From Saturnia japonica (taxonomy: Eukaryota > Arthropoda > Insecta > Lepidoptera > Saturniidae), in NCBI GenBank assembly GCA_033032175.1, contig CM065309.1, positions 5,394,001 to 5,458,000 of the forward strand: 64,000 nucleotides of DNA, given 5' to 3'. Position 1 is the first letter of the stretch. Each line of letters begins with the position of its first letter. The notes beneath the pieces are model-generated. The model made no database searches. It saw only the letters and a list, made by a program, of their open reading frames with translations, and had not been told where the DNA came from. The position numbers and the translations under genes were made by a program. Below, piece by piece: positions 34,590 through 48,100 of this stretch.

Positions 34590-35483
34590 ATGAGACGATC
34601 GGCACCGGTAGAACCAAAGCAAGAAGATTGCTGTAACAGTGGTTGTTGTCCATGTATATTTGACGTGTATAAAAAGCAATTGCAACTTTATGAAAGATAC
34701 TTAGAAAGTAATGAAGATATTGCAGACTCGGAAGACAACGGTATATCACAATTGCAGTATAATACTTTTGTGGTCGTTGATAATATCCATTTGTTTAATA
34801 ATTCACACAATATTTTAGCATTAAAGGCATTAAATAATAAAAAAGTTTGGTGGAAACCTGGTCACCATTTTCTTTTCAAATACTCTGTTGAAGGCGATTT
34901 GTTTACTAGAGCATATACTCCTGTTAAAGTTAACGTGAAGATAAAAGAAGATTTTGACTTTACAGTAATTATTAAAAAATATGATAACAGTTTAGTTTGT
35001 AATTATTTATGCAATCTGAATCAGGGAGCTCTAACATTGTGGCGAGGTCCTTATGGTGATTATGAACTTGTTCCAAATAAATTCTGTAGAATAATAATGT
35101 TGGCTCAGGGAACAGGCATAGCACCATTTTTTTCTATTATAGATAATATACTACAGAATGAGGATGACCTGACTAAAATAGTTCTTTTATATTGCTGTCA
35201 AAGTATAGATAGAATTATTTTTAGAGAAGAACTTTATTCATGCAAATCATATTGGAATTTTGAATATTACATTTATATAAGTAATATATCACATAATCAA
35301 GCTTATAAATATCAAGAACCTATAATAAATAAAAGACTTTGTATTGAAGAATTTAATAATTTAAAACCATTTAGTAAAAATGATCAATTTTTATTATGTG
35401 GTTCATCACAATTTATGCAACAATATAATATGTGGTTGTTAAATGAATGTAATGTCCTGTCTGAAAATATACAACTATTTTAA
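34590..35483 (+). CDS. CYB5RL: NADH-cytochrome b5 reductase-like protein, intronless
   Basis: 297 aa in one exon. Residues 5-25 carry an oxidoreductase-like N-terminal motif (PVEPKQEDCCNSGCCPCIFD; Cys cluster 14-22), the mark of the CYB5RL type. Then comes a ferredoxin-reductase fold: FAD-binding RAYTPV at 107-112, RGPYG at 152-156, NAD-binding GTGIAPF at 174-180 and CGSSQF at 270-275. This predicts FAD-dependent electron transfer from NADH, like cytochrome b5 reductases; the natural acceptor of CYB5RL is not established. There is no signal peptide or clear membrane anchor from this start. The start is the first in-frame ATG (AAAAAAATGAGACG). AATAAA follows at once (35488). Vertebrate CYB5RL has several exons, so the single exon is noteworthy. 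Confidence 0.92.
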   Translation: MRRSAPVEPKQEDCCNSGCCPCIFDVYKKQLQLYERYLESNEDIADSEDNGISQLQYNTFVVVDNIHLFNNSHNILALKALNNKKVWWKPGHHFLFKYSVEGDLFTRAYTPVKVNVKIKEDFDFTVIIKKYDNSLVCNYLCNLNQGALTLWRGPYGDYELVPNKFCRIIMLAQGTGIAPFFSIIDNILQNEDDLTKIVLLYCCQSIDRIIFREELYSCKSYWNFEYYIYISNISHNQAYKYQEPIINKRLCIEEFNNLKPFSKNDQFLLCGSSQFMQQYNMWLLNECNVLSENIQLF

Positions 35484-35487
35484 TTGT

Positions 35488-35493
35488 AATAAA
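35488..35493 (+). terminator. Polyadenylation signal of CYB5RL
   Basis: AATAAA starts five bases after the stop codon. Further AATAAA hexamers near 35540 and 35566 are alternatives and sit at a more usual distance. Confidence 0.5.
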
Positions 35494-36889
35494 AGTTTCA
35501 GTTTAATTGATATTTCTTTTTATTAATATATCATGTTGAAATAAATTAGTTTTCAGGTCACAGACAAATAAAATTTTTATATTTTTGAGGGTGACATGCT
35601 GGCACGGTGGCTTTATGGTGTATGTGGCTGGTCTGTGTGGTCCTTCACATTGCACAATTACACAAATCTACAAGACTTATAGGGTGGCATTTGCCAATGT
35701 ATATGCTGCAGTAATATTATGTAAGTCAATGGTAGGTATGTGCAAAGTTTTAACATTTGCTCTTCATCTGCTTCTGTTGTCTGTGTCAGTTTTTTGAGAC
35801 ACATCAAAGTGCACAAACCTTGAACCTTCACATATATTTCCAGTGTTTTCATACATTCATACAATAGTAAATAAGTGTAGGGAGGAAGGGCAAATGTGTA
35901 TAACATTCCAATATCCATATAGCTGAGAACTGTAAAATAACATGGTAGAATATGTGTAATGAAAAATGAAAGCCAAGTAAAAATTGGTGCTAATTTTAGT
36001 AGTGTATTCCCAGATTAATCAGGAATAAATCTACATAATTGATTATTATTATGTTTATTAGTAATTAATACTATTAATGCATAATAAATACATTTATTCC
36101 TAGTTAATCTGGAGAGACATGACCTACTTTTTTAATTTGCCACCAAATTTCACATTCTCTAGAATTTTTGATTAGTCATGTAAATTATAATGCATCACTG
36201 CTATTTTTCATATGAAAAAAAGTTTATTATATGCTATATTTAATTCAAAGTACCAGCTACTACTATGATAAGGTACGTATGCAGTTGACACAAATACAAG
36301 TGACAGAATTCGTACTCCAACTATATATCACAGGATAATATGAACTTATTACATTGAATTATAAAATGCAAAAGTCATACTCCTGTCATATATCGCCTGA
36401 TCTTATAAATTGACTTCAATTCACATTATTAATGCATTAACCTTCTAACCTACATTACAGATTTAGGATCGCCCTAATTAGTTGATGGGGTCGGTAAGAA
36501 GATGCTTGCCTGTTATAAAAAAATAACCACGAAAGCTAAAGTGGGTGCTTCGTTTCGCTTCGCTCCCCCCTTAGCCTTCTAACCTAACTGACAGACTTCG
36601 TTCCTTCAGTCCTTCCTGCCCTGGTTATTGAATCATGACAGAAGTTACAGAAAAGAAAGTTTTTGTTAGAACACACACACGATCATTTTATCAATCAGCG
36701 CCCAAAAGTGTAGCAAAGTCGTTACAAATCTTGGACAAATATTTATTTATTTCGTAAATATTGCTTCACAGCACATTTAACACAAAATATACATTTGTTA
36801 TGATTTGCAATCATGTGGTGCCAATTACGAAACAATTATTATTAAATTTTGCTTGTTATGCAGTGGTTAAATATTTATATACATAAAAA
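35494..36889. other. Intergenic, contains a small palindromic element
   Basis: No gene seen. It contains the palindrome at 36010-36112 and two similar CCTTCTAACCTA stretches (about 36440 and 36572). Confidence 0.4.
36010..36112. mobile_element. 103-bp palindromic MITE-like element
   Basis: CCAGATTAATCAGGAATAAA at 36010 pairs with TTTATTCCTAGTTAATCTGG ending at 36112 (about 22 bases, one mismatch). The interior is AT-rich. It looks like a miniature inverted-repeat element or its relic. Confidence 0.6.
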
Positions 36890-39540
36890 ATATTATTATG
36901 AGGTATTATGTGTTTCTATATCTCAATGTGAGTGGGAGTGTGAGTCTGCGTGTAGTGTGCGTGTGCGTGACAGTGTATAGGTGTGGGATCATATGCTCCT
37001 GAGTGAACGCATATGTGAATTGTATATGTATGTATGTTATAAGCAATAGAGAGTAAACTGAGTCCTTTCTGTGTTCCTGTTTCACAGCCATGATGACTAT
37101 TTTAATAAGTGTTTTTCGATTTTAATTCTTTTAAGAAAAAAATCCTATTTGACTGGAATAAATCAATATGACTAAACTTCGTGTCATACATGTTAAAACA
37201 TCTTTGTAAAACAGAGTTCTTAGCATAATTGTGCTTAACTGGCCGTGGTGCAAATAAGCGCGGATTTCGAATAATTTTTGTATGTGTTTTGAAGCTGATC
37301 CTATTCGCTAGTTCGGAGCAATCAATATTGTTGTTCAAAATATCGTATAATAATCTCATGTCGAAGATAGATCGTCGTTTCGTTATAGAAGTTAAATTGT
37401 AAAAGTCCAAATCAATTAAGTATGACTTATGCTCGTTATTAAATTTATAATTTAGATATCTCAGGAATTTATTTTGAATGTTGTCTAGACAAGTCTTATG
37501 TGTGATAAAATCTGGTGACCATATTGGCGAAGCATAATCGAGATAGCTCCTAATGTATGTAAAATATAATATTTTTAGTGAGTTTAAGTTTACAAAAGGC
37601 CTTGCAACTCTGCAAATGAATCCAAACATTTTTAAAGCTTTCTGACGTATGTAATCATAGTGATACGTATAAAGCAGTTTGGAATCCATTATCACCCCCA
37701 GATCATGAATGATAGAAACCCTCTGCACTGGCAACATGTCAAGTGTATAGATATAATTTATAGGTTGACGTTTTCTAGTGTATGTTATTACATTATATTT
37801 CTTTTTTCTCCTCCGGGATGAAAAGTTCGCTTTTACTCCCTGTCACGCGGGACAAAAGTACCCGATTCTCTCCCGGTGATACTTTACTTTATCTCCCGGT
37901 AACCTAGCAACTACGTGTTTATATATAAAGAGTACATGTACAAACTTTTTCATCCCGGTTAAGAAAAAAATTGTAAACGCACCTAGGGAGAAAAGTATGA
38001 CATCCCCACCCGCGTGAATGTCCTACTTTTCTACTTTTCTCCCTCGTTGCGTAATATACTATTACATTTAAATTTAGCTTATTTAACTTGCAATAATCAC
38101 AAAGTTGCAAAAGTTCATTCTGTAACATGTGGCAGTCATCAATAGTACGAATAGCACTGAAAATTTTGGTATCATCGGCATACATAAGATATCTGGCGGA
38201 GGTGAAGCAAGAGGATATATCGGAGACATAAATGTTAAAAAGCAATGGACCTAGGTGTGAACCCTGCGGTATACCTGAAGGAATAGTTTGAAAGCCAGAG
38301 AGAAATGCCCCAATTCGAACCGCCTGATTTCTATTGTGAATGTAGGATTTAAACCACCTCAAGAGATTACCTCAAGCTTCAGTAAGAGGATATCATGATT
38401 AATACGATCAAAACACTTAGAGTAATCGGTATACATGACATCCACCTGATAACCTTGATCCATAGCTGTAGCTATGTAATCTGAAAATACTGCTAGATTG
38501 GATAGTGGTGAACTTCGTTTCATAAACCCATGCTGTTCCAATGGTATAGAGAAAGAAATTGAGCTGTATATTTGGTCGTGCACTAATTTTTCAAACAACA
38601 TACTAAAAACAGACAATAAGGATACTTACTGGCCGGTAATTCTCAACATTACTCTTGGATCCAGCTTTATGTATAGGAACAACACATGCTTATTTCCATT
38701 TACTAGGAAATACGCCTGTTTTTAGTGACTTATTAAATATAACCGTTAAAGGAACAGCTAAGGATTTGATGCACTTTTAACGAAGTATGGAGGTATTTTA
38801 TCTGAGCCAGCTCCTTTATTGCCGTCAATTTTAGGAATATATTTTTCCACCTCTGCTTCGGATATACTCAAGTGACCTATGTTACTCAATGTGTTAACAT
38901 TACTGACATTGTCAATATTTGCATGCAGTGTATCGTAGGAAAAAACTGATTGAAAATAATTGGAAAACAAATTACATATTGCTTTACCGTCAGTGGTTGT
39001 TTTTGAGCCATACTCAATATGTGCAGGAACAGATGGGGCATGTTTCAATTTTTTTACATACTGCCAGAATCTTTTAGGGTTATTTTGGATGGCTGCTTCA
39101 CTTTTAATGACGTAGGTACCTATTCCAGCAGGCAATCTGCATATTTTTAATCTTCTTCTCAACAGAGAAAATGTATCATAATCCGTAAGTATACCATACT
39201 TCTTCCATTTCTTATGAAATTTCTCCTTTTCTTTGACAATACTCATTAGTGGCTTAGAATACCATAGTGGAATTTTTTTAGGGAAACTTATATTTAGGTA
39301 CATGTGTATTAATCACCGTACTTAATCTATTGCAAAGAATATACTGATCTATTGTAAAGAATCGTGACTGAACTTTCAACTGTTTCTTTGCTGAAATTGA
39401 GTTTCCAGTGAAATGAGTTTAAGTAAGTGTTAATTTCATCATAATTAGCATTTTTATATTTGTAAATATATATTAGAAAAAATGTGCGCTGGATAGGTTG
39501 CTCAAAATTTATAAAAAAATATATAACCGAAAACACGAGA
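36890..39540 (-). pseudogene. LINE reverse transcriptase (ORF2 3' half) and 3' UTR
   Basis: Minus-strand fragments in order: NANYDEINTYLNSFHW (about 39460), EKFHKKWKKYG, NNPKRFWQYVKK, KAGSKSNVENYRPVSIL (RT block 1), FEKLVHDQIYSS, QHGFMKRSS, VMYTDYSKCFDRINHD (first catalytic Asp), RWFKSYIHNRNQAV, PSGIPQGSHLGPLLFNIYV, RYLMYADDTKIF (YADD site), LNKLNLNV, then after an insertion a C-terminal thumb/connection region (37737-37102), and a CACACG-rich 3' UTR to about 36890. The endonuclease is missing (5' truncation). There are a few stops and one MITE insertion. Jockey-like by motif style. Confidence 0.9.
37799..38057. mobile_element. MITE-like insertion in the LINE reverse transcriptase
   Basis: It breaks the RT reading frame between LNLNV and NVITYT. 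The inserted 260 bp is unlike the LINE: it repeats CTCCC and TCCCGG motifs (TTTTTCTCCTCCGGGATG at one end, CTACTTTTCTCCCTCGTTGC at the other). TATA on both sides is a possible target duplication. Confidence 0.65.
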
Positions 39541-39879
39541 AAAGATGTAAAGAAAAACTTAAATTTACCACAAACAAATTTTCGAAAAGACTAAAGAAGG
39601 CTATAAATTAAAATCATATTCTTCTCTAAGTTGTAGTTCATTTAATAGAGTAGAATGATTTATCTCAGTTTTATTTTTCTCATCCAATCTTTAATCCAAC
39701 AATTCTCTTTTTTTAATGCCTTTTTTTATTCAATAATGTTGGTACAGTAATCAATGCAACTACTTATCTTTTTTTTCTTCATGCTTAACATTTGCATATG
39801 GATCAAGCTACAGCGCATCATTGAGTCAGTTTCTATCACAAAAAATTGTCAAAAATATATCATAGTCTGCGGGGCGATG
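39541..39879. other. Intergenic, nothing recognised
   Basis: No supported feature. Confidence 0.4.
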
Positions 39880-40392
39880 AAATCTATACAATTCATAAAA
39901 TTTAAGTGTCTGTTTGTAATGTCAAAATAACAGCTTTTTACTAAATGCATACGAAAGTATATACGACACCTATATCAAAAATACCATTTTAAATATTTTT
40001 GTCTTTTTGTTTGTTTCGGGTAATCTACAAACGGTCAGACCGATTTTGACGGGACTTTCACTGATAGATAGCTGATGATATAGGGAGTAACTTAGACTAC
40101 TTTTATCTTAGAAAAATAATTAGGGTTTCACATAAATTTAAAAAAACTTGTCATGGTGAATCAATTCAGGCGCTTAAATGGCTTATGCTGAGTAAACCAT
40201 AATAGATATAGCAAATTCATGTACCTAATAATTTTAGGCATTAAAAAGACCTAAAAAAATTTCCGGGAGAGTATACATCTTTCTTAGGAACACCCACAAT
40301 AACCGTTTTTAAAATAGCCTAGTCCGGGGTGCAATATTCGCGCTGGCATTATGTAGTCCACGTGAGCGAAACCACGGGCACAGCCAGTTGTT
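39880..40392 (-). repeat. Interspersed repeat, head ACTGGCTGTGCCCGTGG
   Basis: On the minus strand it starts ACTGGCTGTGCCCGTGG, then TTTCGCTCACGTGGACTAC. About 240 bases match 10914-11160 (+), and the part to 39880 matches 11660-12800. Shorter pieces are at 5367-5460 and, reversed, 43020-43120. Confidence 0.7.
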
Positions 40393-42156
40393 TAATATTA
40401 TTGCAACCTAGAGATTTTGTTCTTCTTGCCTTTGTGAAAAGTAAAAGCAAAGGTATGTAACACCATGTAGCCAAGTCAGACGTATTTATAATTGTTAGTG
40501 TTACTGATGGAAGAAGATAATATGTGTGTTTGTTCACACCTTTAGCAGTCTTAAATGAAAACACAGTTTAGCTAGGAATCGTAGGAATATTATATTTAGT
40601 TAATTGTAGTTTTAACAAAAAATGCTAGTAGCTATGTAAAAAAATACCTCAATAAATTATAACGATGCTGGGATCACTTATATGCTATGCTATGCTATAT
40701 GCTGATAGCAGTAAGTAATAATTAAATGTTATAGTTTCAACGTAAATATCATGAACCAAAAAGTAATATAAGGCAGTATTCAGTGTTACCGCGTATATGA
40801 CAAACCAATTTCCCCATGGTTATGATTTTATTAATATGTCACTAATTATATTTTTATAAATGATTTACCGAGTATATTTTTTTTATTTATTATCCATTTG
40901 CATCATGTACATTTGTTATTAAATGGTAAATTATCTGAATACATGGACCCTGAATAGGATATGGCAAATCATTACAATAATAATTGTTTTTACTAGGTTT
41001 TAGTTAGATATTGAATCGCTTTTGTTTAAATTTTTCAGTTGATTAGATATTATTATTTTCAGTTTTTTTAAAGTTACAGCATACTAGCAACTTTGTTCAC
41101 GAGTAAAGGATCGGCTTAGTATTTTTTTTAAATATTTTATTTTATTACTTTTCAGTAGGCTTGTTAGTTTTCGATGTACCTTATGTTATTTTTAAAACTT
41201 CAAGCTACCATACAAATTTTATAAAATTCGGTTTATACAAAGGTTTAGCGTACTTAATCATTATTACTATTATCTTTTCTTGTTTTTTATTTTCTTTTAC
41301 TTTGGCCATTGGACTGCTATAGTGTAAAATGCTGCGGAATCCTATAGCAGTTGACCTTTTGGTCAGTTTTTCTATTAATATTTTTTCTTTCCAGTGTCTA
41401 TGTTGTTTAAGCTTTCGACGCCATTTATAATCATCAAAGCGAGCTAGAACTAGATTTTAGCTTTCTTGTTTGAACTATGGTTTGAACTATCTAGGGAGTT
41501 TTTGTGACAACTCATAATAAATGTTTTCAGTTTATATTTATAATCCACATTACTTATGCACAACAATTAAACTATATCACGCAAAATGCTACCAATATTA
41601 AATAATATAGCATCAAAAAGCCTAAGCCTAAGTTAATGATTTAAAAATAAAATCACAACATGTTGTCACTTCAAGATCCCGCCAAAGATTCTCTTCCAAA
41701 GTAACTGTTCGGCCGACGCGACGGCTATAGCCATAGCGTAAAGTATAATACAGATTACGGAGAGAATATTGTACTTTACAGTACCTAATGTATGCATTTA
41801 TTAGTTAATATAATTAATGTTGACGTTTTATGTATAAATGTTATTGATGTTGGCTACCCAATGTTGGCATTGTTGATATTTTTCAATGCGGGCACACTCA
41901 GTTTCGGTATGGATTTTTTCGCGCCGGCGCGAAACGTGCTTGCTTACAATTTCCTTTGAGATTTTTTCTTCTTTATTAAATTTGAATTAACTATGATTTT
42001 CGCTAAATAATTTTTGATTATTTTGTATTTTACAATAAGGTGATACCTCTGATAAATATACATAAAATAATGTTTGGCAAATAATTTAAAATAAATGAAA
42101 AATATGTGCGTTTTATAAACCACAGTTTATTTAATATTTTTGTGCGTTCGAAAAAC
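40393..42156. other. Intergenic, upstream side of the TMEM35-like gene
   Basis: AT-rich; no coding signal. A GCGCCGGCGCGAAACG patch near 41930 is the only GC-rich spot and lies about 220 bases before the start codon; it could belong to the promoter. Confidence 0.35.
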
Positions 42157-45100
42157 ATGGGTTCGTCTATCGTGCTGAAAAGTCTATCTATCCTCCTTGG
42201 GGTGTTCTTTATATTTGTAGGAATAACAAAACTGACTCCGTTCATTTCAAAGGAATTGCACAAAGATTTGGTGAGTACAGTGAATATTGTTCGCGAGCAG
42301 GTAGATATAAAGGTCGCTATTAGGTGCATTTTTGTAGGAGATAGATGTGTGGCTCATGTGGCTGCTATTTCGGTATTTGGCCTGCCGCCTAATACTACCA
42401 CGGAGTTTTGTCCCGTCGCGTTGTGAAGACGATTAGATGGGATAGCTCGAGATGCAGAGAGACACCGCGTCGCAATTAATCTCAATTTATGATAATTTAC
42501 TCTCCGATATATTAGAGAGTTGTATTACAGTGATTTGCAAAAGCTTTATAATACATGATCATTCTTGTGCCGAACTAAAAATATGAAAATATAGCTTTGA
42601 TAATTCGTGTAATTTTTGAGGCGTCATTGTATTGATAGGGGTAAATCGATCGATCATTGGTTAACACTAAATTAAAATCTCCTTTTTATTATCATGAAAT
42701 TGCAATTAAAATATAAACCTTTTGTATGACAGTTATAAATATTATTTTTAACTATTCGTGCTACCCGCTCTTTTAAAGAGAAAAATGCTTATAGGTAATC
42801 CTTAGAAGATAGACGATAGAATTAGATATTAGATAGATTTCGATGTCTGACTACATTAATTTCATATACGGTATTATTATCTCTTATGATTTACTCTTAA
42901 AGAAGAAGAAGTAGTCTTTTTCTGAATTGATTTTTATTTAGCTAAAATAAAAGCAGCATATGTTTACTGTTATAACATCAGCTATCTGCCAGTGAATGTC
43001 ATGTTAAATTCTCGGAGCAAACAAACAGACAGACAAAATATAGTAGTATAGTATATACTTTCATAATTATGCATTAATTAGAAAGGTGTTATTTTGACAT
43101 TACAAACAGACACTTCAGTTTGATTTATTTGTAAATATATACGTATTCTATCAATGATATTCAAGATTCACGATAGTATAGGTATGTACTGCGTTCATTA
43201 AAGCATACCTACTGTACCTATGTGTTGAAGGTGTAGGTTCGATGAATTATTAAAGAGACTTTTCAATGCGTCTTCTTTGTTTATTTATTTTTCTCCTGAA
43301 AAAATTAGTAATAGTTAAAAATAATAATTATTTATGAGCCTTTCGTTTTTAAAGTATCTACCTACGACAAGTTAGTTTTCAGTGGAAATGCTGTATTTCG
43401 CGCCGTGTTAGGAAGATCAATATCATAGAGAAACAGTGAACTACTTACTATAGTGATTAGATCAATATAATAAAAAACTTTATTCATTTTAAGTTCTAAG
43501 AAGGCACTTATTATGAACGTCAAAACACTACCACCGGTTCCAAGAAGAGCCGACAAGAAACTCAATCGGGTTTATCTTGTTTTATTAATTTTTTCAACTC
43601 TACAAATATTATTTACAATTAACAATCATATTCATAATTTTATGAATGCACCAGAGATTGAGTTTTCACTTTTGACCAGCGTTTTTTATAGATGTCGATA
43701 ATACTAGGAAGCGATTTATGCAGCTCTAATTGAGTAGCAAAAAATCACTAGTTATATAACACGAATTCTGCGAGATTAAAATAAACTTTATTTCTATGTA
43801 CTTAAAATTGATTTCTATCATCATTTATTTCTTTAAAAAATATAAACATGATTTTATTTCATTAATATAGAGAACAACTCTAGAACTACTGTTACATTTG
43901 GAAGAATTAAGATTTTTATTTCTTTTACTATCGTTTTTACACTCTGAAACTGAAGAGAACTGATAAGTAAACTAAACTGATAAACGATTTATTTGCATCA
44001 CGTAAAACGACTATATCGCGAGAGATTGAAATAGTGTTTTTAAATATTTAAAGGATTTTGGATTGTTAAATATGGAGAAAAGAAGAAAAAGTATTTTTAC
44101 ATTCATACGTTGCCGAATAGGTAGCCAACCTGGCTCGGTATTCAGGTCAAACTTCTGGAGATACAAGATGAAACGGATACAGTTGTTGAGTAGATGATAA
44201 AGTTTTTTTATGAGATCTTGTGAGAGGTCCAAGTAAGACGCGTCTGCATAATCCAGAAGAGGGTAGAAGAAGGGTACTTACTGGGGAAATATTTGTGTTA
44301 ATAGGAAAAAAGATTTTCAAACACACGAGAGAATGAAGAGAAGCATAAAATTTTCTAATAACTTCCTTAATTTGGTCTGCTCAGCATAACTTAGTATCGA
44401 AGATGATACCAAGATTTTCACCGTAGTTGAGTAAGGAATGGTACATTTTTATTGTATTGAAGTGGAAACAAAGGATTAAAGTCAATTTTAGCAAACTGTG
44501 TTGAGCTACCATTTATAATGGATGGACTCTTGGATAGTATGCCTATCGGGAAATTTAGACAATACTACAGATTTATTATTCTAGGTAATCAGACAGCAAA
44601 ATAATAGACCAATAATTATCATAGACAAATAACTAAAGGCTTTGGCAAACAATGGTCAATAATTATTAAATTGATATAGAGCACATAACCATAGTTACTC
44701 GTAAATAAATAAAAATCAATCCTGTGGTTCACCTTACCCGTAAAAGTATCGAACAATTTATCGACATTATGCCTTATCTCTAAACGTATATGGGTGCGTG
44801 AATTCGTAGATGTTATGTGTATACTTACACAACATAATTATACATAGCACACAGTTAAAAAGACAGTGGAATGTGAAAGTCTAGAGCAAGAGGTGTGCGA
44901 GATAAGATTGTATATTTATTTTCGTATGCGTGTAGTTGTGATCTATGGCTCCTCCATAGATTTTCGTTAGTTTCGTGTGAGACCCGCCCCCTTATTATGT
45001 ATTTCGCAATAGTAAAGCGATAGCAGAAATCGCTGAATATTTGCTTAGAAATCGCGAATTCGCTTTACGTAACACCTATAATAAACCAAACACAAGATTT

Positions 45101-48100
45101 TGCTATCGCTTTGCTATTGCGAAATACATAATAAGGAGGCAGGACTCGAACGAAATAACGCTGCTAGCATATCTATACAGATCTGTGGTTGATATTATTA
45201 CTGTTTTATAATATTAGAAAAATAAGTAATGCATAAACCAACAATGCGCGACGCACCTCGGATTGCTAGGCATACGCCGCCTCTGCACTTACAATGAAGT
45301 GGCTCAAACGTTACGAGTGTTCAAGCCTGTTATTTTTCGCAATGTTAAACGACACCGGCGAACTGGAGAGTATACAAGATGTAAAGTACAAGGTCGCAAA
45401 AGAGTAACAATAGAGAGGGACAACAGATTTATTGTGAAACTGCACTTCGACTTTTTCCGAGGACGAAACAAGCTGCCGAAAGTTCGACAAGTGACATTTA
45501 GCACCAAAACGATTAGAAGAAGACTTAAGGCGGCTGATATAAGAGCGTACTTGCCCACCAGAGGGACTTTGCTCACTGCAGGTCATCGAGAAACTCTGTC
45601 CAACATTGCTTGTTCGCACCGAAATTGGGATGATGACGCTTGCAGAAAAGTACCTACTCTTTAGTAATGAGTTCAGATTCTGTCTTAAGTCAGATGATGG
45701 AAGGCTCAAAGTATGGAGACGATCCGGAGAAAAATATGCTGAGTGTAACATTGTTCGGAAAGAGCCATATGGTGGAGGGTCAGTAATGGTATGGGGTGGT
45801 ATTTGCTTAGGAGCACGTACGGAGCTACACATCGTTGAAAACGGGTCCCTGACTGCGGTGGCAAGATACCTAAGTAACAGATATTTTAGAGCAGTTTGAG
45901 ATGTCGTTTGCCATATTCATGGAGGATAATTTTCTTTTAACGAACGATAATTGTCGTCCTCACGCTGCGGCAGCATTACCAGAGTAGGTACCTTACTGAG
46001 GTCGGAACTCGGAATCAAAGTTTTGGTGTGGCCAGCACGCTCGCCAGACCTAAATTCGATAGCACATGTTTGAGATAAACTGGGAAATAAATTAAACAAA
46101 GAAATCCAGCACCTGCTAACCTAATGGACCTCAAAACTGCATTGGTTGAAGAATGGAACCTAATGCCACAAAGTTTCATTGACAATTTAATAAAAACTAT
46201 TACACCCATTATGAAAAAAAGTCTTTAGAACACAATATTCAATTTTCATAGTAAGGTGAAAAAAATCCTTACAATTAAAATACTATGCTTACTGCCTCTA
46301 ATTGGTTGTTTTTTTTTCGTTTAGTCTAATTTCTTTTTTGTGTTCAAATATCTTAATTTAATTGATTCTATTCAACGAATTATAAGAGCTTATAATGTAC
46401 AAATAAATTTGTTTTCACTTTATTTTGTCTCTTTTTTAATCTTTTTTTTAATTCTTTTTTATTTGCGTCCACGAGTGAGCTAGATGGTCATTAAATTACA
46501 ATACCTACTGATCACTGTAAATCAGTTCTAAATCCTAAACATGTGCATTCGGCTCGTTTTTCACCGCTGTTTGCTATTTATAACACAACTATATTATTCA
46601 GTAAATTGAATGAACTACGGCATGATTACTAAACTTTTAGAAACTCTAGGCGTCGTTCTTTACAATTGTTTACATTCTATTATGTGTGAAATATTCGGAT
46701 GGGATGCACAAAAAATTTTTTTTTAATACTTTATTCTCAGATACAGCTCATTTTTTAAACGATTTAAAAAAAGACGGATTTTACTCAAGGTTTTATTTAA
46801 AATTGTCTTGTTTCATTTTAATAAGGTTTATGCGTATGTAACTATAATTTATATGTATTAAACAAACCTACGAACACTAAAAGTAATATATATAGTAGTA
46901 GTAATATTTCATATTTTAATTTCAGAGAAAAGAGTACGTAAGATACGCAAAAGTATTTCCACTTTCTGAGACTTTAGACTTTAAGTTGCCATCAAAATGG
47001 TACAGAAGAACCGTGGGCGGGCTTGAGATATTGTTCGGCATGGCATTGGCAATCGTACCAAGTCGTAAGTATCGCTAAATTACATTTCGTAATTGAAACA
47101 ATTATTACATCATATTATGATGTCAGGAAATTATGTATTATATTTTTTAATATAATATGATATTATAATGTCCTTTACCTACCTGCTACCTTCTAACCTA
47201 TTATTTTTATGCCAGTCCGAAACAACCTGCAACCGTAACGTCTGTCTAACCATTTTTATCACGGTGTTTAATACTCCAAAATTAAATTAGATTATACCTA
47301 TATTCAAAGATAATATTCTGGAAATGTTTTTTACCACAAAATACACGTTATTTTGGGCAGGGAGAGGAGGTTGTTAAAATGTAAAAAACATCACGTAATT
47401 AATGAACGACCCCTTAGATATTTTTAGACGACGTCAAAAAAATGAGATTCGTTGTTTATGAACCAATTTAGTTGATACTTTTTTCTTTAGAAAGAGTATA
47501 TCGCAAGGGTGGTCCTATTTTATTTTCATTTGAATTGGACCTTCGACCTCGAAGATACACAATGGAACTTTGTCGCTTTGAGTGCTTTGACTATTATTTA
47601 TGAGATCGTAAAATAACCCATATCATTATAAAATTTGATGTATTGGCTTCTATATTATACTAGCTGTGCCCCACGGTTTTACCCGTGTTAATTTTATCCG
47701 ACAAACACCGCGCCGCCAACGGACCCATGTATTTTATCACAATTGTTCTTCCCGCAAGTTCAAATTATTTTAATTTTTCATTATCTCCTAAACTGCGTGT
47801 CCAAATAACATGCTATAAAGAGCAAAGTTTACCTTCATAAAATTGTCCCAAGTTCGGTGAGGCTGTAAAAGCCGCAGCGGCTTCAATTGGGCCTCTAAGG
47901 CTAACAGTATAGTCAGTTTAAAAAAAAAAAATCATAAAATTTTCTTTATGGTGAAGTAACTTTTGTTCGTAAGGATTAATATGCTGCGTCTAAAAATAAT
48001 GCTTATAAATAACTTTTTAATTTTCAACAAATCTTTGTCACAATATAGCTTGTTGTGGCTTATGTATAAGAGATAGGCATATGCTATCGCTGACTTTTTT

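Noticed and set aside
42106..42156. Longer N-terminus of the TMEM35-like protein
   Set aside because: It starts at GTG; the ATG at 42157 has a better context and matches the family start just before helix 1.
45263..45664. A 133-codon open frame as a possible gene
   Set aside because: It is the N-terminal piece of a frameshifted Tc1-like transposase.
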